Source: Whalleya microplaca
Taxonomy: Eukaryota > Ascomycota > Sordariomycetes > Xylariales > Xylariaceae
Assembly (NCBI GenBank): GCA_022497155.1
Contig: MU385784.1
Span: 1 to 64,000, forward strand
Direction: 5' to 3'
Length of the DNA: 64,000 bases
Within the stretch, counting starts at the first letter, position 1, and every line of letters begins with the position of its first letter. Under the pieces are notes generated by a model. It saw only the letters and a list, made by a program, of their open reading frames with translations, had not been told where the DNA came from and did no database searches. Shown here piece after piece: positions 1-13,104 of this stretch. The position numbers and the translations under genes are program-made.

Positions 1-1199
1 AACACCGGGGATTCGCTGGTCGTCACCGACCCAACTACTAATCCGGCGGTACACAGCTTATCTAGGGCAGAGCGGACGGGATGCCGAGTTTTCTGGGTCC
101 TATGGTCGTATGTGCTGATTCCTCGGGGTATTATCGTACTTATAGGTGGGCTCTAGTGCTGCTTGCTGTTGCCCCGGATAAGCTGCGTGCTATTAGATCA
201 ATGCTTGGGTCGGTGACGACCAGCGATACATGGCAAAAAGGGGTACACTACAAATTGGAGTGTGGATAATTTGTTTGTTTGCTGAAGTTGATGTGAGATG
301 CTAGACACAGCTTCATCTGTATACGTGTTTATCTGGACATGTATATATGTGTGCATAGATCCTGCCTAGTTGATCGATGGGTGTAGGTAACAAATGGAAG
401 GTAGACAGGCATCCTGGAGATGTATGTGGCTATGTGCAAAAACACCGCGTTGTCACTCGCCTATCGTCGTTATCGCGGCTAGAGAAATTTATATTCTCCA
501 TAGGAAGCTGTCGGGATGCAAGAGTAGTTTGGAGTTCGAGGAATATAGCGGCTCGAACTTCCATATGTGTTAGTATATATATCTCTCACTCACAACTCAC
601 TGCACTTGAACCTCGATACCCTCCTTTCCCTTCGTTGGATTTTATGTTGGCTTGTCCTGTGGTTTAGGCCAGGCCTAGCAGCTCTTGCACTCCGAATCTC
701 AAAGAGGGCCTGAGTGATTAGTACTCTCTGGAGTACTGGCACAGCGGCTATCGTTTATATCGTCTGCAGCTCCCTACCGTATACAAGCCTCTTGATGGTG
801 ATGCTTGCATTCGTCGGACGTTCCATCAAGCTCCCAGAGATAGATCGATCTGGGAGGAAGGATAGATACTTCATGTAGTAGCGGATAGTTGGTCAGTCGT
901 CAACCCGCCGTCTTTGCTGAATGACTCGAAGCAGATCTGGTCATAAGGTATTCCGATCAGGCATTATTAACAACGAAGGGGAATCATCTTCGGCCACGCT
1001 TCCGTATAACCTATATAATTTGCCGGCCTACGTTATGTCTGCACCTTCGATAACTGGGAATAGGTGAGTCGATACCTAGGTATGGATTTTACACCTGGTC
1101 TAAGAGGTCAAACTTGTTACTATAGACATATTATACGTATATAATTCTCCCAAAGAAGAGAGAAAAGAGGGAGAGGCAAAGAGAAAAAAAAAATCATTG

Positions 1200-1340
1200 A
1201 AAAAGGGAAGTACTGAGAATCGAACTCAGCACCTTCCAAAACACAAAAAAGTTCACCCGAAGGCTAATCTTTCCGTCGTGAAACTGCCCCTGCCGTCTGC
1301 GCAGTTGTGTAACGCCCCCATGAGCCACTCAATGAGGAGG
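1200..1340 (-). ncRNA. Putative Pol III unit, tRNA-derived SINE-like
   Basis: Read on the minus strand, the sequence shows a tRNA-like A box (TGGCTCATGGGG, complement of 1316-1327), a B box (GAGTTCGATTCTC, complement of 1215-1227) inside a long hairpin (GGAAG..CTGAG-loop-CTCAG..CTTCC), and then a T5 run (complement of 1200-1204) with a T10 run just beyond, as expected for Pol III termination. The sequence before the A box does not pair with the sequence after the T arm, so it does not fold as a normal tRNA. About 95 nt of it is related to a second copy at 34169-34264. A tRNA-derived SINE or an unknown Pol III RNA fits best; an odd intron-containing tRNA pseudogene is possible. Confidence 0.45.
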
Positions 1341-3609
1341 CCGCAACAGTAACTCCAACTCCCTCGCCATGCCGGCTTGGTGAGAGTATGGCCAGTCATT
1401 ATGATATATATGCCTTACACTTAGCACCCTAGGTACCAAGTACCTTTTGTAGCCAACTTTCGAGTATTAACTTCGACCTGGTACTTTGACCTACCTATTA
1501 GGCCATTGGATGTGTCTCTTCGACTGCTCCGTAGGGAGGTAGGTTGTCGTGTTGCTAGCAAATACGTTGCTTTGCGTCGGTCAACTAGGAGGTGGGCTTT
1601 GCTCGGGTGCCCAGGTTATCGTTACCGTTGCGGTGGTGAGGTCATCGTCAAGAACATTTCGAGTGAGAGGCAAGTTCGAGCGGGAGCCATAAACTAGATG
1701 ATTGTGAGCAGCACTGGCGTATCTTTTACGACGTATACTCTATACGAGGGTTTATCTTTCGAGCCCTGAGCTTGCATGAGGAGTCGCATATGTCATGGCG
1801 TGAAGGCTTACTTATTCTATGTATGTAGTCCACAAATACCAGTCAACAATACGGATTAGATAACAGCACCTTCAGGTCACGAATGGACAGGCAGGTCGTA
1901 GCTTGGTGCAGCTGGAAAATGCTCATGAAGCCTGTAGCGCTACATGGTGAAGGCTGAATGGGAGTTTTGAGAAAAGTTCGTCCCTCTTTTCGTAAAGCAC
2001 CTGGAATCACAGCAACTCGTCCCGTCTTCCAAAGGTTCGTATTATGTGTCTCAGGGCACATGATAATCTATTCAGCCTAGGCCTAGGTCTTTTACAAGAT
2101 GGCCCAAGCAACAATCCGTGATACTCTGTATTGGCTACATATCATACGATCTAGCGAAAACCCTCTCGGAAGCTCTGTTTCGAGATATCGATAGGAATTG
2201 ATTGTATCCAACCATGTCTTTGAAAAATTGGCGTGACCGAAAAGGGGCGAGAAAGTCTGGATTGTCACATGCTTGACCCTAAAGGAGACAACTTACTCAA
2301 TGTCCCATATTGGTTATCGATAATATGTCAAAGCGTTCGTCGAGCCAACTATGTAATGAATGCTAGAACTCCCAGATGTCCGGTAGCACCGCGTTGTTTT
2401 CTAACCTGGCAGCCCTGGCCCTGTATTCGGCGGACCGGTTCCTTACTGGCTGTTGCTGCATACCGGCGGGAGGGCCTCGATCCCGAACAACGTGGCTCGG
2501 CGCCGGATATGCGAGGTGGCTCGATAGGACGGCACCCGCCTGTTGAGAACCTGCTTCTAGAAGCACGCGGCGGGATGGACGTTTCACAATGAGGCGAAGA
2601 CGTCTGGTCAGGTAGTCGGCCACATGGCACAGCCTCCCTAAGCAATTGGCATCTTGAACCAATGGTAGACCGGCTAAAGGTCTACGTCCTCGGTGGGAGA
2701 CTTCTTCGTGCCGTATCGTCAAACATGCATGCAGCATGCATTGGTCCGGCACAGATACTGCCAGCGCCGATAGACGCGTCAGCACTTCCTGTGGTGGCCT
2801 CCCGATCCCATTGACTTGACCTGAACACCTTGGCAGTGCGTGTCACCAAGAAACCACGAATCATGCACAGGGCTTGACCGCCATAGAGAATAACTTGGCT
2901 ACTTTTATAGAATGTATGCAAGTTGAAGCGGCCAAGCATTGTCCATAGAAGTCTTACTATAATTCTGGGCGAGCTACGCCCGGTATAGTACGGGCTGGAA
3001 GCTGCCTTAGAAGAAGACTTGATGTTATAGTCCCAAGACTTGTTAGACACATTTGAGCTTAGAACAGCCCACATAGCCTACCTATATACCGTATCGCTAA
3101 TAGCACTTATTATTATTAACTTCAAGCTTATTCGGTGGCTAGGACGGAATACGCAAACCGGCATATCCACGTCTTCCCCGCGGCCCCCTGCTCAGCCGTA
3201 GTGTTCCCCTTGTTCCTGGCCGTGCTTCCCCACAATGCGGCCATGCAAGCCACTTCACGAGTTTCCCGAAACGGATAATGAGTTATCAGCGTGACGATCT
3301 ACTTCTTCACTGGGCTATCTATAGCCAATTCTATTTCTATAGAGGTACTATATGCACGAATAGTTACTCTGGTGGAATATGTACATACATACAATGATTA
3401 GCTATGCAAGACAGTTGATGCCATTTCCGTCCCGTCGTGAGAATGGAAGAGCAACGCTGAGAGAGTGGGCCTACCAATTCTCCATCTTACACGGTAAACT
3501 TCAATTGCTGCTTATTAGGCCTTATTATTATGACATTTGGCCAAGATATTCCCAACGGATCGCATTCTAGCACCACCCAGGGACACTGACTCGTTGGCTT
3601 ACTCAATGC

Positions 3610-3634
3610 GTTTCACAGTTTCACAGTTTCACAG
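3610..3634. repeat. 9-nt tandem repeat
   Basis: Three tandem copies of a GTTTCACA-type 9-nt unit lie in intergenic DNA. Confidence 0.8.
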
Positions 3635-3817
3635 CATCTGATTATTTGTTCGACTCTCCGTCGTCATCTTTTTGACCAGCACTCAACTCACAGCTTATAT
3701 GCATGGGCGCCACAGGATAAATCTGTTCGTGAGCAAGCGTAGTACCAGTATGAGTTATCTCCGGGAAGGCATTGATCACTTTATTGCATGCCTCGGGGCT
3801 GATATCAGAAATCTCTA

Positions 3818-3852
<35 letters not shown>
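3818..3852. repeat. (GGCT)n microsatellite
   Basis: About nine uninterrupted copies of GGCT lie in intergenic DNA. No gene is associated with it. Confidence 0.95.
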
Positions 3853-6800
3853 TACCTGCTTCTGTCTACAGGTATATATACTCTTTGCCGACGGCAACTC
3901 CCAAATTGAATCACCCGCGCTCTGGCATATGCGGCCTGGCGGGCTGAGAGAGGCAGCCAAGCATCAAGTGCCGGCCGTAGCAGACTGCAATGTCTCAAGT
4001 AGAGAGCCTCATTGCAACACGCTATACATGCAGTAGATGGGCTTATTAGATTAGATAGGGGATGGTGCTGTGCTGCAGCCCGTAGAAACGACTGCAGGCT
4101 CGCGGGATAGATAGTTCGTCTTACCTACTGCGCCCCAACATGCGGAGAACACACCTTCTTTCATCTAGATGGTATATATAGACGTTTATTATCAAGACAA
4201 CATCGCACTAGCTCCATGTCGTAAGCTAAGAGTTGTCCTAGCACCTATTAGACAGGACTATGCAGCCGGGCCAATCACGACAATAGATATTACGCATCTT
4301 ACTATACTAACCCTCATGCATTACAATCCATAATACAGTCTATACGGCACATTCATCAGTGAAATGCAATAAGTTCAGAGAATCCTACAAGCTCAAGGAT
4401 AAGAACCTCTCTTCCTCTAAATAAGAGTGGATAGGATCTGCTAGTTCCCAAGGGAATTCCAAGCAGGTGGATTGCCAAGCACTGCAATTAGGACGGGTTA
4501 CTAAACTCTGGCTCTTGCTTACACACCCCATCGTGTCTTGGCCCCTCGAATCCAATCACGGTGGCTGTGATTGTAATCGCCGCCAACCTCCATCCCACTC
4601 CATGTGTACCAAAGTACTATACGTACGCAGTAGGTATGGACGCATTCATGCATTACCACCTCGAGAACCTGCAGATGTGCGTCACAGTTCCCTTCAATGC
4701 CTCTCTGTATCTATGCATCTTGGGAATCACACATCTTGTATCACCGGAGAACGGAAAATGGAACTAGCCCCCCCTCACTTCCATTCTGCCCTTGCTCTGG
4801 CCCTCGCCCTCCATTGCTCGCTTCCAAGATGGCAGCCAGCTTGCTTGCGATGGCGCAAGGTCTCCCCTACCTACCTACACCCATGATATCTACGTAGAAC
4901 GGCTTGGCAGTCTCTTGGCCCTATGTAACGACAGTCGCTGCACTACGCCGTTGCGTTGTCTAAAACCGTCGGCGGCGCGACGCGAGTCAAGCCAAATTGG
5001 CGCGAAATGCAGTATACTATAGTACCTCGGACAAGACAAACGTCGTCGTAAGGGTTTGAGGCTTTGCACGCGGCGCCCAGCCTTTTTGATACCATGTAGA
5101 TGATGGCACGGCTCTACCTATGCCTAGGGTATGTAGGTAAGGTAGATCGATGATCGACCGACAAGACACAGCTCTGAGACGGCCGGCCCGTCCGCTGCTG
5201 TGCGGAGATAGGACGGCGGCGAGCATTTTCTTGCTACCTTACTATTATGATGTAGAAAAATTAGCCAAGCGGCGCTTGTGTTTGCTGTGTATGTATATAG
5301 ATAGAAACCCCTTCTGGCGTCATCTCGTGCAAGTAGTAGTAGGTAGAGAATATCTATATATGATATAGACGTAGCAGAGAATGCTCACGTTTCACATTCA
5401 CCACATTATCAACCAATCTTGGCCGCCGTAGATCTCTCCCGCGGGAAGCACGCAAGAAACTGACGATCATTCGTCCCGTCTTAACGTATATACATACATA
5501 CCACCTGAGATTCCCCTGCTTCCACGCGCTTGGCGACCTGTCCGAGGAGGGGAAGTCGATACCTATCTCCATCCTCGTTTGCTATACTGTACTGTATCTA
5601 CCCATTACAAGAGGAACGTTACCCAACCGGTCCCGAAGGATCTTGATACCTATATTACATGCTTCCCCCGCAAACCCTAATCTGCGCATAAAACGAAACA
5701 GAGAGGCCGCAGGTTTGATATATACCATCGCGTGGATCTGACTGGTCGCGGGAATCCTCAACAGCACGAATCGGGATTTTCTGCCTACCTACCTATACTT
5801 CGAGAAAATCGAAGACGAGAGAGGGTACGTGTCTCAGTATCACAGTTTGTCTTTGTCTTACATCACACGGGTTCTGATTACATCACAGCTATACATACAA
5901 TTCACACCTACATACGGGGCTAGAGTTTCATCTGCACCAAGGACGTCCGAGGGGGAAGAAAAAGTCTAACCTAACCAACCTTGTGTGTGTGTGTGTGTCT
6001 GCGAGTGAGTGAGTGAGCGTGAGCCTGCAGCGCAGAAGAAGAAGACAGTGCAATAGTGTGCGCGCGCATGTGTGGTGTGGCTTACTGGGCGAGAACACCA
6101 CGCATTTGGCTTTTCGGGAAATAAGACAAGCCAGAAAGACAGCCAGACAGGCAAGGCAAGGCAAGGCAAGGCAGACTGCGGTCCGCTTGGCGGCCCCAAC
6201 CGACCAGACAAACCCGAACTGGATACAAAATTTAAACCCATCCGTTCGACGATCGATCGAGGATCCATCCAAGTGAGAGAGTGTGTGAGTAAGTGCGTTG
6301 GGTGAAGTGAAGAGAAGTGAGGTGCACTTACATACATACATCTGGCTGGAATTCTCGTGTCTCTGGCCTCCTGCGCCGGATATAAAACACGGCCGCGCGC
6401 GACTGACATACATATACACACACACATAATCACCGACACGGAATTTCCGTGCTCTTGCTGGTGCTGATATAGCTAGCGCACCCGCATCTTTATCGACGTT
6501 CCATCAGTCAGTCAGTCAGTCAGGCCTGACCGACACGAAGAAAGTCTTGGGTTGCGCAGTGATCCTCTCCCACGATGCACACCTCCCACTTGGCCTCTGC
6601 GGCCCTGAGTAAGTGGCACCGCCGCCGGTCCTCATTTCATTTCCCTCCTCATTTCGCTAGCCATAGAAATATATACCCCCTTCTGCGCTCCTAACATTTT
6701 GCGATTCTTACCTGCCCGCCCGATTGATTGTTTGATCCCCCCAGCAGGATACCTACCTGTCCATCCATCTCCTGATAGATAGATAGCTAGATATGCCTAG

Positions 6801-6866
6801 CTAACCCAGTCGCTCCTTACTTCCCTTTCCATACGCTCATTTATATACCCATATCGATAGCCGAAG

Positions 6867-8216
6867 ATGGCGCCACTAACATCCCTCCTCGCAGGCCTAC
6901 TGGCGGCCTCATACGGCACGCTGGCGTCCGCGGCCGCCGTGCAACGGTGTCCGGTGGACAACGTATGCTACCAGGTAGCGGTGCCCTCAGCATCAGCGTC
7001 CTCGAATAGCGGCAACATCTACATGCAGCTGCGGGCACCGTCTGAGTACGCGTGGGTGGCGCTGGGGACGGGGCAGGCGATGGCGGGGTCGAACATCTTC
7101 GTCATGTACGCGGACGGCGCGGGTAACGTGACGATCTCGGGGCGTGCTGGGACGGGCCACTCGATGCCGGCGGCTGATTCAAGCGTGCAACTGGAGCTGC
7201 TGGACGGCAGCGGCGTCCAGAACGGCTCCATGGTCGCCAACGTGCGCTGCGGCAACTGCGGCTCCTGGTCCGGCGGCCAGATGGGCCTCGCGAGCACCTC
7301 GACCGATTGGATCGCCGCGTGGAAGGTCGGCTCCGCCCTCGACACCAAGGATGTCAATGCGGGGATCGCGTACCATGACTCTCATGACGGGTGGTCGTTC
7401 GACTTGACGCAGGCTACGGTGACGGAAGATACGAACCCGTTCTTTGGCACGCAGGCGGAGGCTGGCGGTAATGGCAATGGCACGAGCAGTGGCGGCAGCA
7501 GTGGCAGCAGTGGCAACGGCAACTCGGGGGTTCGCCCAAGCACCAGCGTGAACCCGCAGACGGTGATCTTTGCCCACGGTATCGTCATGGCGATCGTCAT
7601 GGTGATATTGTATCCGCTGGGATCTATCCTCATGCCGTTGTTTGGCAAGTGGTTCGTACATGCTGGGTTTCAGTTCATGACCTTCCTGCTGATGTGGGCT
7701 GGTTTCGGATTGGGTATTGTCGCCGCCCAGCGCATTCGACTCGTAAGTGACCTGAATATCTTCTAGCCCTGACTTTATTCTTCCGCCACCGCTTGCCCCG
7801 ATTCTGTTTGAGTTACTCGAAGTCAGAAAAAAGCTAATCAACCCCCGTTGCAGAACTTCGACTCCGTTCACACGCAGCTCGGCACAGTAGTCTGCTGCCT
7901 CATGGCGGTCCAGCCCGTACTGGGCTACGTGCACCACCTACACTTCGTGAAGCACCAAGCCCGGGGCGCCGTCTCGCATGCACATATCTGGTATGGACGC
8001 GCGCTGTTGACCATGGGCATCATTAACGGTGGGCTCGGTCTTGCGCTAGCGGATGCATCCCAGACATTCGTCATCGTGTACTCCGTCCTCGCCGGCGTCG
8101 CCTTCGTCATCTACACCGCCTGTGCTCTGCTCGGCGAGGCCCGCCGTCGGCGTCGCCGGGCCGACAGTACGAGCACTGCGGGCAGTGGAAGTACCATTGA
8201 GCGGAAGACCTCATAG
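6867..8216 (+). CDS. Secreted-type DOMON plus cytochrome b561 membrane protein
   Basis: Two exons, 6867-7742 and 7854-8216, joined in phase 0, give 412 residues. The intron has donor GTAAGT, branch GCTAATC and acceptor TTGCAG. Residues 1-24 look like a signal peptide ending in AxA. About 28-195 is a cellobiose-dehydrogenase-type DOMON haem domain (M80, H170 and H173 are candidate axial ligands). A Gly/Ser linker spans 199-222. From about 229 five membrane helices form a b561 core with histidines H237, H265, H298 and H334/H336 in the usual positions; the tail is basic. The family is thought to carry electrons across the plasma membrane from cytosolic donors to extracellular acceptors such as iron or secreted oxidoreductases. 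An alternative start at 6575 is equally possible: exon 6575-6608, GTAAGT donor, CACTAAC branch and acceptor at 6894 keep the frame and replace the first ten residues with another signal peptide (414 aa). Confidence 0.85.
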
Positions 8217-9493
8217 AGAACTCTCATTTTCTCGCATATCCGAAATAAACGACGGATGTATGTCGGGAAGATTGTGGATGTGGTATACACATTACCAAAA
8301 GTAACAGCGTTTTAGATATCCATGGTCACTCTCTTGTCTAAATTTCTCTATTATCCTTGGTGCGCTTTAGACAGACAGAACCACTTCTGGCTGGGCGGCC
8401 GCAGGTTAGGTTGGTGGCGTTTAGCTCGTTCAACTTAATGATGCTCCTTACGAGCAGTTGTCTCTTTGGGTAGGCTTCAAGACCTTAGGAAAGGAATGTA
8501 CCATAGGTATCGACACGGGGAAACCTTGATATCTGAATAGCACCAAGAAAGTTCCGAGAATGTGCTTGAGTACCGTGACTGAATAATTCGTAGCTCGAGT
8601 CTTTGGTGATAAGGCTGGCATCATTGCGACCTTTGCTCGTCCCTCCACCTATTCCACAAGGACTAACAAGAGCATCTGATCTCCTGTCTACACCAAGGAC
8701 TTCCCGGACTTCAATGGGGTCGTTTGAGTTATTCATCAACTGCCATACTTACGGGCATGACAAGAAGCTCTCTATTGTCTTACTATAGGCTAGACTAGAG
8801 GCTCGGCCGCACTGCCAGGACTGCCTACCTAGGTACTCCATTATTTGGAGCTGTAGCACTTAGACCACCAGAAGGTTGTAGTGAAGAGCGACATTTTGTC
8901 TTATTACGGCGACTTGAAAGGACGGATTGTGCTTCTTTCAGAAATAGCCAGCTCAAAATTTATGTTATAAGGACATTGCTGTACTTCATCTTAGGTCTCA
9001 CGGGGAAGTCCCATAAGAGGACTCAGGTCGACTCTTATGAAGAGATACGAAGCTTCCGTCAGAAGATGTGAGCGCATATGAGTTGAAAAACCCCATGATG
9101 GAGTGAGAGTCCGAGGCATATTCCGGGCATCAGTACGGAATATATGTCTTAGCTTTGTAATATATTCAAGATATCCCAGAGTAGTATGAAGTTTCAAGGG
9201 GGTAAGAGAGGGTACATGAGTTAGGAAGTGAGATGTAAGAAGTGCCTTACATAAGAAGTGCATGTACATATATCGAAGAATCACGTGATATCGTAAGTGC
9301 GAGTTGCCCCCCACCCCACTGTGCGGTGGGCCACGCTAGCGACGCTCGCCGAATCGTCAATCGCCCCAAGATCAAAAACCTCATCGCACCCTCCACCTCT
9401 GCACCTCCAGACCTACGAGAGAGATCCTGCAATCACCACTCCATAACCACCCAGATATCGTCAATTTGAGCCATCTCCCCTCAATCCGACACA
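8217..9493. other. Intergenic region, nothing recognised
   Basis: This lies between the DOMON gene and the ATP synthase gene on the same strand. One TACCTAGGTA palindrome occurs at 8826. No coding frame with a domain or good splice structure is visible. Confidence 0.5.
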
Positions 9494-10255
9494 ATGCTCA
9501 CGAAATTGAGACCCTCAGTATGTTTCCCATGGAAGACCATCTCTACCCATTGTCAATATCGAGAAGCGTATAGAAGACGAATTGGTTTTTGCTGACCTGA
9601 GGACTTTTTTTCTCCGTTCTACAGACTGCTCGATCGGCCGTCTCGGCTGTCACCCGTGTGGCTAGAGTCAATGCCGTCAGAGGATTCATCGCCCCGACGG
9701 TTTCGCGACGAGGTAAGCGCCCGATTGCATTTTTATACATTCGAAAAGGTCCGGAGGTGCGATTTTGAAGCGATTGAGGAGCGCCAATGGCCGAGGCCGG
9801 ACGAGAGGGAAAGCGGCGGCAGGATGGAGGCACATTGCGACCCCTTCCGCCAGCTCAGACTCTTTTCCGAAATCGACCATGGCATTGTCTGCTCGCCCGA
9901 TCAATCAAACGCACCTTTTACGTCTCTTATCGCAGTATCGGATTTAACCACCGGACATTAAGCTAACATGCCACCAACAGCCGACTTCGTCCAGGAGCTC
10001 TACCTAAAGGAACTCAAGGCCTACAAGCCCACCCCGATCAAGGACTCGGACGCCGTCGGCCAGGTCCAGACCTTCACCGCGCCCAAGACCCCCAAATCCC
10101 CCGAAGAGACCGACCTGGCCAACAGCCTGAAGGAGTACGAGACCATGGCCGTCGAGGTCGAGGGCAACGAGGGCGTCTCCGCCTCGACGCCCGCCGTCGT
10201 CGAGGACTGGCTGGTCATCGAGGACGACGAGGAGGAGGCTGCTCCCCACCACTAG
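9494..10255 (+). CDS. atp14: Mitochondrial F1Fo-ATP synthase subunit H (Atp14)
   Basis: Three exons, 9494-9517, 9625-9712 and 9981-10255, give 128 residues. Introns of 107 and 268 nt have donors GTATGT and GTAAGC and acceptors TACAG and CAACAG, with an AGCTAAC branch at 9961. Residues 1 to about 37 are rich in Arg, Ser and Ala and lack acids, as in a mitochondrial presequence. The mature part starts at ADFVQELYLKELKAYKP, the hallmark of fungal Atp14, and ends in a very acidic tail (VIEDDEEEAA). Yeast Atp14 is a 124-residue peripheral-stalk subunit needed for assembly and function of the ATP synthase in the inner membrane. The length and the KSPEET-DLANSLKEYE segment agree with the family. It is a stand-alone nuclear gene; nothing unusual was seen. 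Confidence 0.92.
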
Positions 10256-13104
10256 ATTAGATTGCGAACTGATTACGCTGAGAACGAAACACGCCGAGGG
10301 GCGGGGGAAAGCCGTGAGTGAGGAAGGGATAGAAAGTCCATCGTCAGCCACTTGTTGCGGGGGAAGCTGGTTATATGCTTATGCGTCGTCGTGGTAGTGT
10401 TTAGAGGCCGAGGAAAGGAGGGTAATCTGTACATTTACGCCTAGGATCGGTGCTGCCGAAATCACAAAAAGATCCTTCATCCATACATTCCGTGAGGTTC
10501 CGCTGTGCCTTGGCTTTGTGGTCGTTCCTGTCACTGTACTGGGCTTATCGGTTCCACGGCCGAGATGTCCCATATTGCCATGCCATATGTACAAAAACGC
10601 TGCCTTTGTCATCGATGATATCGACACGAGCTCGGAATCTCTAACCATTGTCCTATCAGGGCAAGAAAGAGAGCCGAAGTCTACTCGTCATGCTAATCAT
10701 ATAAGACCTCTAGCTTTGGCCTATGTTCAAAAACAAAGCCGCCCCCATGGAAGCTTCTATTTTCCGCACGTAGATTATGCACATTACGCTGAACTCTATC
10801 CCGACCTTTTGTATCTTCTTACCATAGCTACATGATACAAGTTCACACCAACATCTCATAAGCAGCCAATGGCATATATAACCCAGCTAACGACCTCATT
10901 GAGTTATCATAACACGACACGGATACCTATATCAAGATATATATCACACACGAGAGCCCATGGACAACATAATTGCCTATCTAGTGTACAGGTTCATCAT
11001 AGCAGTCTAGTTGTTTCTTCGAGCTTCCATATATTACTCCCTCCCACCCATGGATCCCAATCCGAATCCCAATCTACCAATGCTATATCCGTATATCTCA
11101 CCTCCCTCAACATCGACAACGCCGACCCAATTCCCCCTTCAACACCAAAAACCACTAACCTCAACGCATAGGTATCAGCCACATATAAGAACTACATACA
11201 TACATACATACATACATGCACGTAAACGTTGAGTCTATCTATCGATCTGCCTCCCTCCCTGCCGAACTCTAACATTACCCCCCCGTAAAGGTCGGCTATC
11301 TAACCTGAGCTGACACGGTACAGGAGGTTTGCCGGCATGTAAAATGTAAACTTACTTCCCAACTTCCCAACTCGAAGATTTGGCCAATCGGTGAGCTCAA
11401 CAGAAAAGCGTGGGCGTATGTTTCCGAATTACATACATGTCAGACTCTACCCTACCCTGCTGTACCTAAGTAAAGTACTAGCTTGGAAGCATACATCCAT
11501 GTCAGCAGAAAAATAGTTGAGCAAATCAGCTTCCTGGAAGTTTGACCTGTATCTATATATATATACCTGGGGGTCCCCTTAATTACTACGTATATAGTAC
11601 ATACATCATACAAGCGACGACGGAGGGTTTGAATATATGTTCTTAGGGTAGGGTGCTAGTGTATAAGATATAGGGGGAGCCAATACATATCAACAGAGTA
11701 AAATAACTTCAAAAGCATATATAATACAATCTTGATCAAAGGGGAGAGGCTTCAATTGACTGGTAACTGACTGGCTAAAGCTGTCTAAGTAGAAGAAAAA
11801 GAAAACCAGGCATCTTATATGCCACTGACTACCAGGTATGGCGTACCAGCCCCACAACAATATATATCAATATCTTATGGATTAATAGCATACACATTCA
11901 TACCATTCTAAATAACTTCATGGCGGATACCTAAAAGAAGTGTGCAAAAAGCTAGCTAGTCAGCCATTGATAGACCTTGAAACTTGCCGAGAAAACATGG
12001 TATATGTCGTCTCTATACATATCTATCAAGATACTCTTCCAGGAAAGTAAATAATAGTCGACATGAGTGCACATAGATTCGACTGGCATACAATTGCACT
12101 TATACTCAGTGAAATAATCACGCAATGGCAAAGTGCTCAAGTAACTGTGAATCCTATACATTCTCGTCTGCAAAAAAACTGTTTACAAAACATATCACAA
12201 TCTAGGTAATAATTGGTAAAAACACAAATCATAATCAATCTGAAGCCATGAAAGGTCTTTTCTCCTCTCATTGACTGGGGTTCCCTTTGTATCAAGGTAG
12301 TATGCTATGTATGTGTGTGTCTGTGTGCTTTGTTCATCCATTCACATGTGTCAACCTGACTGACTGACTACTACGCAGGAAGGGGGGTTGGGTTGAATGA
12401 ACCTCACTTTCAACTAACTCATCGTGCCCACGCCGTAAAAAGGCCTTTTTAGATAAATGCAGACTAGGTAAAGGATCCAAGCGATTTGGCGGAGTAGTAA
12501 GTAGTAAGTGAACAGCCCTCTCCCCCTTTCCCCTCTCAAGCGTCGTGCTCACTTTCTTACCAACCATCGTCGGGATTAGTACCGCTTGCCATTTTCCATA
12601 ATCACTATCCAGCGCGAGAAGACCTCGACTGAATGTACGGATGGATACCTCGAAAAAGAAGAATCGAAGCGCTCATCTGTACCAAGTACTCTCCTGTCGG
12701 CGGAGAGAAGCCGGCATCGAAGTTTGTGCGTGCATTCCAAATACCGCACACAAACACAAGAAATACCAAGGTGACAAAGGGACAAGATCGTGTAATCTGT
12801 GATAGGATCCCCTATAGAACCGCCGTGGATAAAGTAAGGCGATTTCTGATCGCTTTCCGCAGTCTTCATATATGTGCCATGGTGCCGGACTATTTGCACA
12901 ACCAAACGCCCCCCTCTCTACCACCCGGCCGCAACCACCGACCTCGTGCGAGCCATTTACCTCATGCAATAGTGCCGCCGTTATGCAATGATGCTATGAA
13001 CAGAATTTCAAAGCAACGATCGAGATGGATATGGAATTGCCGAGAATGAGTGCGCAGTTTCATCCTCATATCGTGGTATTCTGGACAAATGAAAAGAAAC
13101 TTCA
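10256..13104. other. Intergenic region between atp14 and the kinase gene
   Basis: This 2.8 kb contains the 3' regions of two convergent genes. It has many TATA, CATA and CCT-rich tracts and a (CATA)n run near 11200. Open frames are short and compositionally simple. No gene, RNA or mobile element could be supported. Confidence 0.5.

Larger units (their letters stand above)
1..6574. other. Gene-poor intergenic region
   Basis: No convincing protein-coding gene is visible in this stretch. Open frames are short, overlap on both strands and show no recognisable domain. The region contains simple repeats, a copy of the palindrome TACCTAGGTA at 1073, a Pol III-like unit near 1.2-1.34 kb (listed separately), and a CA/GT-rich and GAGT-rich stretch around 5.98-6.43 kb that probably belongs to the promoter or leader of the DOMON gene downstream. 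Confidence 0.6.

Noticed and set aside
2233..2785. Several overlapping open frames on both strands
   Set aside because: They arise in a locally GC-rich patch with few stops; none has a domain, splice support or good composition.
5928..6439. Two overlapping minus-strand frames of about 160 codons
   Set aside because: They are made of CA/GAGT repeats, overlap in two frames and lie in the leader region of the DOMON gene; no domain is visible.
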